Origin: Pseudaestuariivita sp. | GTDB lineage: Bacteria; Pseudomonadota; Alphaproteobacteria; Rhodobacterales; Rhodobacteraceae | Assembly (NCBI GenBank): GCA_020629995.1 | Contig: JAHDCH010000107.1 | Span: 1-6,413, forward strand | Length of the DNA stretch: 6,413 nt | Direction of reading: 5' to 3' | Shown: piece by piece, positions 1 to 5,429 of the stretch | Layout: every line of letters begins with the position of its first letter | Numbering within the stretch: position 1 is the stretch's first letter | Notes under the pieces: model-generated | Database searches by the model: none | Seen by the model: only the letters and a program-made list of their open reading frames with translations | Told to the model about the DNA's origin: nothing | Position numbers and translations under genes: made by a program

Positions 1-99
1 GTCTGGCGCGGCGCGCTCTACGGGCTGATCGTGTCCGGCCTGGCTGCGGTGCTGCTGGTGTTCAGCGCTGTGCTGGCCTGGCGGCGCTGGCCCCGCTAG
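1..99 (+). CDS. C-terminal end of an unidentified membrane protein (partial, 5' end outside window)
   Basis: Frame 1 is open from the first base to a TAG at 97-99 and gives 32 residues. About 22 of them (residues 6-27, starting LYGLIVSG) are hydrophobic and could form one transmembrane helix. The chain then ends with a short basic tail (WRRWPR), which by the positive-inside rule would lie in the cytoplasm. I do not recognise the family, and too little is visible to tell a one-helix protein from the last helix of a larger one. It lies 39 bp upstream of hisF on the same strand, so it is probably cotranscribed with the histidine genes. The reading frame is uncertain because only a fragment is seen, but the hydrophobic pattern and charged tail support it over the other frames. 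Confidence 0.55.
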   Translation, partial: VWRGALYGLIVSGLAAVLLVFSAVLAWRRWPR

Positions 100-138
100 C
101 CCATTGCGTCGTCACGCGGCGCGCCGTACACCACCCCC

Positions 139-903
139 ATGTTGAAAACCCGCATCATCCCCTGCCTTGATGTCGCCGAAGGCCGCGTCGTCAAAGGCGT
201 GAACTTTGTCGATCTGGTGGATGCCGGCGACCCGGTCGATGCCGCGCGCGCCTATGATGCCGCCGGCGCGGACGAGCTGTGCTTCCTCGACATCACCGCC
301 ACCCATGAAAACCGCGCCACGATGTTCGACGTGGTCCGCCGCACGGCCGAGGAATGCTACATCCCGCTCACCGTGGGCGGCGGCGTCCGCTCGGCCGAGG
401 ATGTGCGTGCCCTTTTGCTGTCGGGCGCGGACAAGGTCTCGATCAATTCCGCCGCCGTGCGCGACCCCGATGTGGTTGCCCGCGCCGCCGACCAGTTCGG
501 CTCGCAATGCATCGTGGTGGCCATCGACGCCAAGACGGTCGAACCCGGCCGGTGGGAGATCTTCACCCATGGCGGGCGCAAGCCCACTGGCATCGACGCT
601 GTTGAATTCGCCCGCACCGTGGCCACCAAAGGCGCGGGCGAGATCCTGCTGACCTCGATGGACCGCGACGGCACCCGCGACGGCTTCAACCTGCCGCTGA
701 CCCGCGCCGTCTCGGATGCCGTCGAGGTGCCGGTGATCGCCTCGGGCGGTGTCGGCACGCTCGATCACCTGGTCGAAGGCGTGACCCAGGGCGGCGCCTC
801 TGCGGTCCTTGCCGCGTCGATCTTCCACTTCGGCACCTATACCATCGCCGAGGCCAAGGCGCATATGGCCGCCGCCGGCCTGCCCGTGAGGCTGGCCGCA
901 TGA
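139..903 (+). CDS. hisF: Imidazole glycerol phosphate synthase, cyclase subunit HisF
   Basis: HisF is the cyclase half of the cytoplasmic HisF-HisH enzyme. It uses ammonia delivered from HisH to turn PRFAR into imidazole glycerol phosphate and AICAR, the step of histidine biosynthesis that links to purine synthesis. The 254-residue product has the usual family length and is a (beta/alpha)8 barrel. It begins [12 protein letters not shown], placing the catalytic base Asp at residue 11. The second catalytic Asp falls at residue 130 (VVAIDAK), the same numbers as in the well-studied Thermotoga enzyme. Phosphate-binding glycine motifs are seen at about 79-84 (VGGGVR) and 200-204 (IASGG), and a conserved [10 protein letters not shown] lies at 170-179. 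The start is set by the conserved N-terminus, although no clear Shine-Dalgarno sequence precedes it (CACCACCCCC-ATG). hisE follows with an ATGA overlap. hisH and hisA are not in the window and probably lie upstream. Confidence 0.98.
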   Translation: MLKTRIIPCLDVAEGRVVKGVNFVDLVDAGDPVDAARAYDAAGADELCFLDITATHENRATMFDVVRRTAEECYIPLTVGGGVRSAEDVRALLLSGADKVSINSAAVRDPDVVARAADQFGSQCIVVAIDAKTVEPGRWEIFTHGGRKPTGIDAVEFARTVATKGAGEILLTSMDRDGTRDGFNLPLTRAVSDAVEVPVIASGGVGTLDHLVEGVTQGGASAVLAASIFHFGTYTIAEAKAHMAAAGLPVRLAA

Positions 904-1214
904 GCATCCTGCACGAGCTTGACGCCACCATCGCCGCCCGCCTCGGCGCCGACCCGGACAGCAGCTGGACGGCCAAGCTGCTCTCCAAGGGCCCCGAAAA
1001 ATGCGCCGAAAAGTTCGGCGAAGAGGCAATCGAAGCGATCATCGAGGCGGTCAGAAACGACCCCGCCGCCCTCACCTCCGAGGCGGCGGATGTCCTCTAC
1101 CACCTGCTTGTGATGCTCCGCGCCCGCGGCGTCTCCCTCTCGGATGTCGAGGCCGAGCTTGCCCGCCGCTCCGGCACCTCCGGCCTCACCGAAAAGGCCG
1201 CCCGCCCCAAATAG
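900..1214 (+). CDS. hisE: Phosphoribosyl-ATP pyrophosphatase HisE
   Basis: HisE hydrolyses phosphoribosyl-ATP to phosphoribosyl-AMP and pyrophosphate, the second step of histidine biosynthesis. The 104-residue protein is a stand-alone, all-alpha HisE of the MazG-like NTP pyrophosphohydrolase superfamily, not fused to HisI. The metal-binding acidic motifs are present: EKFGEEAIE at residues 37-45 and the [10 protein letters not shown] helix at 61-70. A typical C-terminal helix follows ([12 protein letters not shown], 79-90). Its ATG overlaps the hisF stop (ATGA at 900-903), which implies translational coupling. It is the last rightward gene before a convergent junction, so the histidine transcript probably ends just downstream. 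In many Rhizobiales the pantothenate kinase gene coaA follows hisE. Here it does not, and the next gene faces the other way. Confidence 0.97.
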   Translation: MSILHELDATIAARLGADPDSSWTAKLLSKGPEKCAEKFGEEAIEAIIEAVRNDPAALTSEAADVLYHLLVMLRARGVSLSDVEAELARRSGTSGLTEKAARPK

Positions 1215-1223
1215 CGCGGGGCC

Positions 1224-1273
1224 CTTCTTCTTCTGGCCATAAATATCCCGGGGGTGTGGGGGCTGGCCCCCAC
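1224..1273. repeat. Putative family-wide intergenic repeat with GC hairpin at the hisE / CoA-binding gene convergence
   Basis: The sequence between the convergent genes holds a pyrimidine run (CTTCTTCTTCTGGCC, 1224-1238), an AT island (ATAAATATCCCGGGGG, 1239-1254) and a perfect hairpin at 1256-1273. The hairpin stem is GTGGGGG/CCCCCAC (7 bp) with loop CTGG. No U-run follows it on either strand, so it is not a textbook intrinsic terminator. It could still end or protect the 3' ends of both converging transcripts. I recall very similar sequences in many Rhodobacteraceae intergenic regions, but only one copy is visible here, so the repeat status is from memory and unproven. Confidence 0.45.
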
Positions 1274-1294
1274 TCCGCCGCGTGCACCCAGTGC

Positions 1295-1765
1295 CTAAGG
1301 CAGCTTCGAAGAAATTACGCCAGTATTGAACCCGCCCATGCGCAATTCGCCGAACAGGCGCTGGTATTCGATCTTGGGGCAGCGGTTCTGGATCACGTCG
1401 ATGCCGCGCGCCTCGGCCTTGGCGGCGGCGGCTGCGTGTTCGACCCCGATCTGCATCCATACGGTCTGCAATTTGGGGCACACGTCCAGCGCCTCGTCCA
1501 CCACGGCGGGCACATGTTCGGACCGGCGAAAGATGTCCACCATGTCGACCTCGGCGCCGATCTCGGCCAGCGATCCGGCGACCACCTCGCCAAAGAACGG
1601 CTTGCCCGCATGGCCCGGATTGACCGGCAGCACGCGGTAGCCTTTCAGCGACAGGTAGCGCGCCACGTAATACGACGGGCGCACCGGGTTCATCGACGCG
1701 CCGACGATCGCGATGCAGCGCGTGCGTTTCAGGATGGCTTTGATCTCGGCGTCACTCTGGCTCAT
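1295..1765 (-). CDS. CoA-binding protein, YccU-type (CoA_binding_2 family)
   Basis: This 156-residue protein is a stand-alone Rossmann-fold CoA-binding domain like E. coli YccU (137 residues). Members resemble the CoA-binding domain of succinyl-CoA synthetase, but their role in the cell is not established. Visible landmarks are the nucleotide-binding turn IAIVGAS (18-24), the RPSYYVARYL helix (29-38), YRVLPVNPG (43-51), the VDMVDIFRR strand (73-81), VWMQIGV (102-108) and NRCPKIE (127-133). The C-terminal tail (LFGELRMGGFNTGVISSKL) resembles the tails of alphaproteobacterial homologues as I remember them. The ATG at 1765 fits the normal N-terminus of the family and is preceded on the minus strand by a G-rich tract (GGGCAGGGGG). 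A strong terminator lies only 16 nt upstream of this ATG, so its promoter is not obvious. No signal peptide is seen, so it is probably cytoplasmic. Confidence 0.93.
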   Translation of the reverse strand: MSQSDAEIKAILKRTRCIAIVGASMNPVRPSYYVARYLSLKGYRVLPVNPGHAGKPFFGEVVAGSLAEIGAEVDMVDIFRRSEHVPAVVDEALDVCPKLQTVWMQIGVEHAAAAAKAEARGIDVIQNRCPKIEYQRLFGELRMGGFNTGVISSKLP

Positions 1766-1781
1766 CCCCCTGCCCTAGCGC

Positions 1782-1810
1782 AAAAAAACGCCCGGGGCGA
1801 GGCCCGGGCG
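1782..1810 (-). terminator. Rho-independent terminator
   Basis: Read on the minus strand, this is an 8-bp perfect GC stem (CGCCCGGG / CCCGGGCG) with a 6-nt loop, followed at once by seven T residues (1788-1782). It is a textbook intrinsic terminator for leftward transcription, so it should end the CoxL-type / DUF2235 transcript. It lies 99 nt past the DUF2235 stop. Its T-run ends only 16 nt before the start codon of the next leftward gene, the CoA-binding protein. Confidence 0.9.
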
Positions 1811-1909
1811 CATCAGGTACGGAACGAGGGACAGTAGGTCAGGTGCGGGGGTTCCGGCCCCGCGTGACAAAGATGCAGATATGCACCATTGCGCCGAAAA
1901 GAAGAGCGT

Positions 1910-3007
1910 TCACCGGGATGTGAACGGGCGCGTGCGCCGCACGGGCAGCACCGGGCGCAACAGCGCCATCAGGCTGGTGCCGCTGGCCAGGGGCGGGACG
2001 CTGTCGTGCAGGCGCTCGGACGGGTCGAGGCAGGCGCGCCGCGCCCCCCGCAGCATGAAAATGCGCCCCAGCCCGCGCCAGGTGCCCACGGCGGGCGCGG
2101 CGGCGTCGGTGGGAAAGCGGCGCGCCCAGCCGGCAGGCAGCGGCAAGCCCTGCGCTTCGGCCCGGGACAGCATCCATGTCAGCGGAATGTTCGACAGGCC
2201 GCGCGCGGGCGCATACCCGCCCAGCTGGCCGCCCACATCGCCGTGGCTGCCGCGGAACCAGACCTGATCGACGCGCCCCTCGCCCGGAGGCGTCGTCCAC
2301 AGCACGGGCGTATAGGCCGAGCGCGTCTCGTCCAGAGCCAGCGCGTGACACCCCAGGCGCACATGGTCGCCCAGATGGGTGGAATGGAAAGCGTGGCGCG
2401 CCTCGGTCAGGTGCCACAGGACAGGCAGGCGCAGGCCCAGAGCCTTGACCGTGTCATAGACGCCGATCATCTCGATCGGCAGGTCGCGCTGGCAATAGGC
2501 CTCGGCGAACATCTGGCCACGCGTTCCATGCGGGTCGCATTCATAAAAATTGTAGAGCGTGCGCACGTTGTCGCGCGTGGCCCGGGAGGGGCGCAACAGC
2601 CCCAGCCGGTCGATCATCCCGGCCAGAGACCGCACCGCATAGGCTCCACGAGAATAGCCCATCAGATAGATCCGGTCCCCCGGGCGCCAGGTCTGAGCCA
2701 GCCAGCGGTACGCGCGGCGGATCTGGCGGTTCATGCCCCGGCCCATGGCCACGTCGCGCAAGCTGCGCCAGCTTTGCCACTGGATGCCCGGTTCGTAATA
2801 CAGCTGAACGTCGTCGCCCATCTCTTGCAGCAGGCGGTAGGTCAGGCCGATGTTTGTCTCGCACCCCGGAGACAGGGACGACATCGTCCCGTCCAGAAGG
2901 ATCACGAGGCTGCGCGGTTCGGGGCGCGCGGGGCGCGCGGGGGCGCTTCGGCGGCGGCGCCACCGAAGCACGTTAAAGACCCTATTCAGCCGCGAGCGCG
3001 TGAGCAT
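1910..3007 (-). CDS. DUF2235 domain protein, putative alpha/beta-hydrolase
   Basis: This 365-residue protein belongs to the DUF2235 group, which is related to the catalytic domain of Tle1-type phospholipases. Family features are the LVILLDGT strand (34-41), the nucleophile elbow GYSRGA (117-122, likely Ser119), VYDTVKALG (183-191) and WFRGSHGDVGGQ (250-261), which carries the conserved His255 and Asp257. A Ser-Asp-His type hydrolase is therefore likely, but the substrate is unknown. The N-terminus is strongly basic (RWRRRR, 15-20) and is followed by an ARPARP linker encoded by a 9-bp tandem repeat (GGGGCGCGC twice, 2921-2938). There is no signal peptide. The ATG at 3007 lies inside the end of the upstream CoxL-type gene (26-bp overlap), with AAGG directly abutting the start. 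Translation is probably coupled, and a slightly later start is possible. There are no type VI secretion genes nearby, so I do not call it an effector. Confidence 0.88.
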   Translation of the reverse strand: MLTRSRLNRVFNVLRWRRRRSAPARPARPEPRSLVILLDGTMSSLSPGCETNIGLTYRLLQEMGDDVQLYYEPGIQWQSWRSLRDVAMGRGMNRQIRRAYRWLAQTWRPGDRIYLMGYSRGAYAVRSLAGMIDRLGLLRPSRATRDNVRTLYNFYECDPHGTRGQMFAEAYCQRDLPIEMIGVYDTVKALGLRLPVLWHLTEARHAFHSTHLGDHVRLGCHALALDETRSAYTPVLWTTPPGEGRVDQVWFRGSHGDVGGQLGGYAPARGLSNIPLTWMLSRAEAQGLPLPAGWARRFPTDAAAPAVGTWRGLGRIFMLRGARRACLDPSERLHDSVPPLASGTSLMALLRPVLPVRRTRPFTSR

Positions 3008-5282
3008 CCTTCAACATTTCCCATACCCGGTGGGGCGTGAACGGCATGTCGGCCTGCCGTACCCCCTGGGGCCAAAGAGCGTCGTGCACGGCATTGGCAG
3101 TTGCCGCCATCGACCCGACTGTTCCGGCCTCGCCGCATCCTTTCATGCCCATCACGTTGGCCGTAGACGGCACAGGCTCGGTCCCGAACGCTATCATGGG
3201 GATATGATCGGCCCTCGGCATGGCGTAATCCATGAAACTTGCCGTGAGCAGCTGCCCTTCGTCATCAAAGACGACATGTTCGGTCAGCGCCTGTCCAATG
3301 CCCTGAACCACACCCCCATGTACCTGACCTTCAACCAAGAGAGGGTTAATCAGGTTCCCGAAATCATCAACGACCGTGTATTTACAAAGGGTTACCACCC
3401 CGGTCGCGGGGTCCACCTCGACCTCGGCCACATGCGCGCCATTGGGGAAGGACCGGGCGTCCAGCTTGGTGCGGGCCGAGTGATCCAGCAGGTCGTCGCG
3501 CCCTGCCTCGCGTGCCTTTTCGGCCACATCAAGCATGGTCAGAACCACGTTCGACCCTTCGGCCCGGAAGGTTTCGTGATCGAATGTAACATTTGCCGCA
3601 TCCACCCCGGCCAGTTCGGCCACAAAGGGGGTGAACGCCGTCACAATTGCATCGACAGCGCCCAGGGTCGCGGTGTTCTGGGTGGTGACCGAGCGCGACC
3701 CGCCGGTGCCGCCGCCCCGGGCAATCTTGTCGCTATCCCCCTGAACAATCTTGATTTTCTCAGGGGGAATGCCGGTCTGATCGCTGAGGAACATGGTATA
3801 GACCGTCTCGTGCCCCTGCCCGTTCGACTGTGTGCCCACATAGAGGTAGGCACAGCCGTCCTCGGCAAATTCCACGCGCGCGGTTTCGGCCGGGTCGCCC
3901 AGGATCGATTCGATGTAATAGCACAGGCCCAGCCCGCGCAGCTTGCCCTGCGCCTCGGACGCGGCACGGCGCGCGGCAAAGCCATCGCGGTCAGCCAGAC
4001 GTTCGACCGAGGCCAGAACGCGGTGAAAGTCGCCGACATCATAGGTTTCGCCCACAACGGTGTCATAGGGGAAGGCATCGCCGGGAATGAAGTTGCGGCG
4101 GCGCAGGTCCCAGCCATCCACGCCCAGTTCGCGCGCGGCCTGATCCATGGCGCGTTCCAGCAGGTAGATCGCCTCGGGGCGGCCAGCGCCGCGATAGGCG
4201 TCGACCTGGGTGGTGTTGGTATAGACGCCTTCCACATGCAGCCATGCGGTCTGGATGTCGTAGACGCCGGTCAGCACCTTCGAGAACAGCTCGGTCTGGA
4301 TCGGCTGGGCGTATTGCGAATTGTAGGCGCCAAGGTTGCAGATCGTGTGCACGCGGTAGGCGGTGATCTTGTGCGAGGCGTCAAAGGCCAGTTCGGCCAC
4401 ATGGGTCAGATCGCGCCCGGCATTGTCGCTCAGCATGCCTTCGGAGCGGTCGGACATCCAGCGCACGGGGCGGCCCAGCGCCCGCGCGGCAAAGGCAACC
4501 AGAGCGTTTTCAGGGTGCTCCATCGCCTTCATGCCAAAGCCGCCGCCTACGTCGGGATTGGTCACGCGGACGTTGTCGGGATCAAGGTCGAACTTGGCGG
4601 CCAGCTTGGCCTTGGTGCCCCAGACCCCCTGCCCGTTCACGCACAGGTGCAGGCGGGTGCCGTCCCATTCGGCCCAACAGCCGCGCCCTTCCATCGCGTT
4701 GACGATGACGCGGTTGTCAAAGACATCCATCCGCACCACATGGGCCGCCGCCTGCATCGCCGCCTCGGTCGCCGCCTCATCGCCCATGCCCCAGTCAAAG
4801 GCACGGTTGCCCGGCGCCTCGGGGTGGATGGTGGGCCCGTCGAAATCGAGGCCGAGATGCACGGGCAGCTCGTCATAGTCGAACATGATCAGCTCGGCCG
4901 CGTCGCGGGCCTGCGCGTGGGTTTCGGCGACGATCAGCGCAACCGGCTCGCCCACACAGCGCACGCGACCCTGAGCCAGCTCGGGGCGCAGCGGGGCCGC
5001 GCCGGACGAGCCGTCGCGGTTGGTGACCGTGGTGCCCGCCATGCCAAGGGGAAAGCCCGCGGCCACAAGGTCGGCGGCGGTGGCGACCAGCGCCACGCCG
5101 TCAGCCGCGCGCGCATCGGCCACGTCCAGCTCGGTGATCTCGGCATGGGCGACGGGCGCGCGGAACAGGAACGCATGCAGCGCGCCTGCAGGCGCGATGT
5201 CATCCACATAGCGGCCCGTTCCGGTCAGAAAGCGGCTGTCTTCGATCCGGGTGACGGGTTGCGATTTGCCGAACTTTTCCAT
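2982..5282 (-). CDS. Molybdenum hydroxylase large subunit, form II CoxL / xanthine dehydrogenase family
   Basis: This 766-residue protein is a molybdopterin-binding large subunit of the xanthine oxidase superfamily. Such subunits hydroxylate a substrate, often an N-heterocycle or aldehyde, with water at a Mo-MCD centre, and normally pass electrons to [2Fe-2S] and FAD subunits. The N-terminal hammerhead domain (about 15-140, RFLTGTGRYVDDI) precedes the Mo-binding domains: VGGGFGMK (245-252), LGAYN (317-321), GTQSNGQGHET (483-493) and GMKGCGEAG (712-720, likely catalytic Glu718). The active-site loop is AYRGAGR (362-368), the form II signature. The Cys-containing AYRCSFR loop of true CO dehydrogenase is absent, so CO is an unlikely substrate. 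GGAGG at 5288-5292 lies 5 nt before the ATG. No CoxM or CoxS gene lies beside it. The C-terminal third of the gene (about 3000-3800) is lower in GC than the rest. The specific substrate cannot be inferred. Confidence 0.93.
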   Translation of the reverse strand: MEKFGKSQPVTRIEDSRFLTGTGRYVDDIAPAGALHAFLFRAPVAHAEITELDVADARAADGVALVATAADLVAAGFPLGMAGTTVTNRDGSSGAAPLRPELAQGRVRCVGEPVALIVAETHAQARDAAELIMFDYDELPVHLGLDFDGPTIHPEAPGNRAFDWGMGDEAATEAAMQAAAHVVRMDVFDNRVIVNAMEGRGCWAEWDGTRLHLCVNGQGVWGTKAKLAAKFDLDPDNVRVTNPDVGGGFGMKAMEHPENALVAFAARALGRPVRWMSDRSEGMLSDNAGRDLTHVAELAFDASHKITAYRVHTICNLGAYNSQYAQPIQTELFSKVLTGVYDIQTAWLHVEGVYTNTTQVDAYRGAGRPEAIYLLERAMDQAARELGVDGWDLRRRNFIPGDAFPYDTVVGETYDVGDFHRVLASVERLADRDGFAARRAASEAQGKLRGLGLCYYIESILGDPAETARVEFAEDGCAYLYVGTQSNGQGHETVYTMFLSDQTGIPPEKIKIVQGDSDKIARGGGTGGSRSVTTQNTATLGAVDAIVTAFTPFVAELAGVDAANVTFDHETFRAEGSNVVLTMLDVAEKAREAGRDDLLDHSARTKLDARSFPNGAHVAEVEVDPATGVVTLCKYTVVDDFGNLINPLLVEGQVHGGVVQGIGQALTEHVVFDDEGQLLTASFMDYAMPRADHIPMIAFGTEPVPSTANVMGMKGCGEAGTVGSMAATANAVHDALWPQGVRQADMPFTPHRVWEMLKDAHALAAE

Positions 5283-5300
5283 GGGAGCCTCCGAGCCATT

Positions 5301-5397
5301 GGGACAGGGCGGAGACTAGCGGCGCGCGCGGCAGTGTCCAGTGGATGCCGCAATCGGGCCATCGTGTCGCGGGCGGGCAAGAATGCGCCCCTGTCCC
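5301..5397. repeat. Widely spaced 9-bp inverted repeat in the divergent intergenic region
   Basis: GGGACAGGG at 5301-5309 is matched by its exact reverse complement CCCTGTCCC at 5389-5397, with 79 bp between the arms. One arm lies 18 bp upstream of the CoxL-type start and the other 32 bp upstream of the dioxygenase start. This is a plausible arrangement for a regulator that binds both ends, but the match may be chance in GC-rich DNA. Confidence 0.3.
5313..5340 (-). promoter_or_regulatory. Candidate sigma-70 type promoter for the CoxL-type / DUF2235 unit
   Basis: On the minus strand TGGACA (5340-5335) matches five of six bases of the TTGACA -35 consensus. A 16-bp spacer then leads to TAGTCT (5318-5313), which keeps only the TA and final T of a -10 box. 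Transcription would begin near 5306 and leave a leader of about 24 nt that carries the GGAGG ribosome site at 5288-5292. The -10 box is weak, so this is a guess supported by spacing. The rest of the 147-bp divergent region (5283-5429) shows no convincing rightward promoter. Confidence 0.3.
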
Positions 5398-5416
5398 GGG
5401 GCGACGCTACGCGGAG

Positions 5417-5423
5417 GGAGGAG
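5417..5423 (+). promoter_or_regulatory. Ribosome binding site that fixes the PhyH-family start
   Basis: GGAGGAG lies 6 nt upstream of the ATG at 5430. This matters because the frame stays open for thousands of bases upstream, antisense to the CoxL-type gene, so frame length alone would give the wrong start. The ribosome site and the PhyH homology both begin here. Confidence 0.85.
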
Positions 5424-5429
5424 ATTGCC

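Noticed and set aside
112..1029. Leftward 305-codon open frame opposite hisF/hisE
   Set aside because: It is antisense to two certain genes with conserved catalytic residues, and its translation is Gly/Arg/Ala-rich with no motif.
1256..1273. Standard rho-independent terminator for hisE
   Set aside because: The stem is strong but no T-run follows it on either strand, so it is listed as a repeat/hairpin element instead.
1001..1837. Rightward 278-codon open frame spanning hisE, the intergenic hairpin and the CoA-binding gene
   Set aside because: It crosses two real genes on both strands plus the repeat hairpin and the terminator, and its product is Arg/His/Pro-rich without domains.
1910..3007. 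Type VI secretion phospholipase effector (Tle1) for the DUF2235 protein
   Set aside because: The fold motifs are shared, but there is no VgrG, Hcp, PAAR, adaptor or immunity gene nearby, and the gene is coupled to a metabolic enzyme.
1889..3040. Rightward 383-codon open frame opposite DUF2235
   Set aside because: Shadow frame: the opposite strand carries the GYSRGA and SHGDVGG motifs of a real family, while this translation is Arg/Gln/Ala-rich and unrecognisable.
2982..5282. Aerobic carbon monoxide dehydrogenase (form I coxL)
   Set aside because: The active-site loop is AYRGAGR. The Cys of the AYRCSFR loop, which holds the Cu of the CO-oxidising site, is missing, and coxM/coxS are not adjacent.
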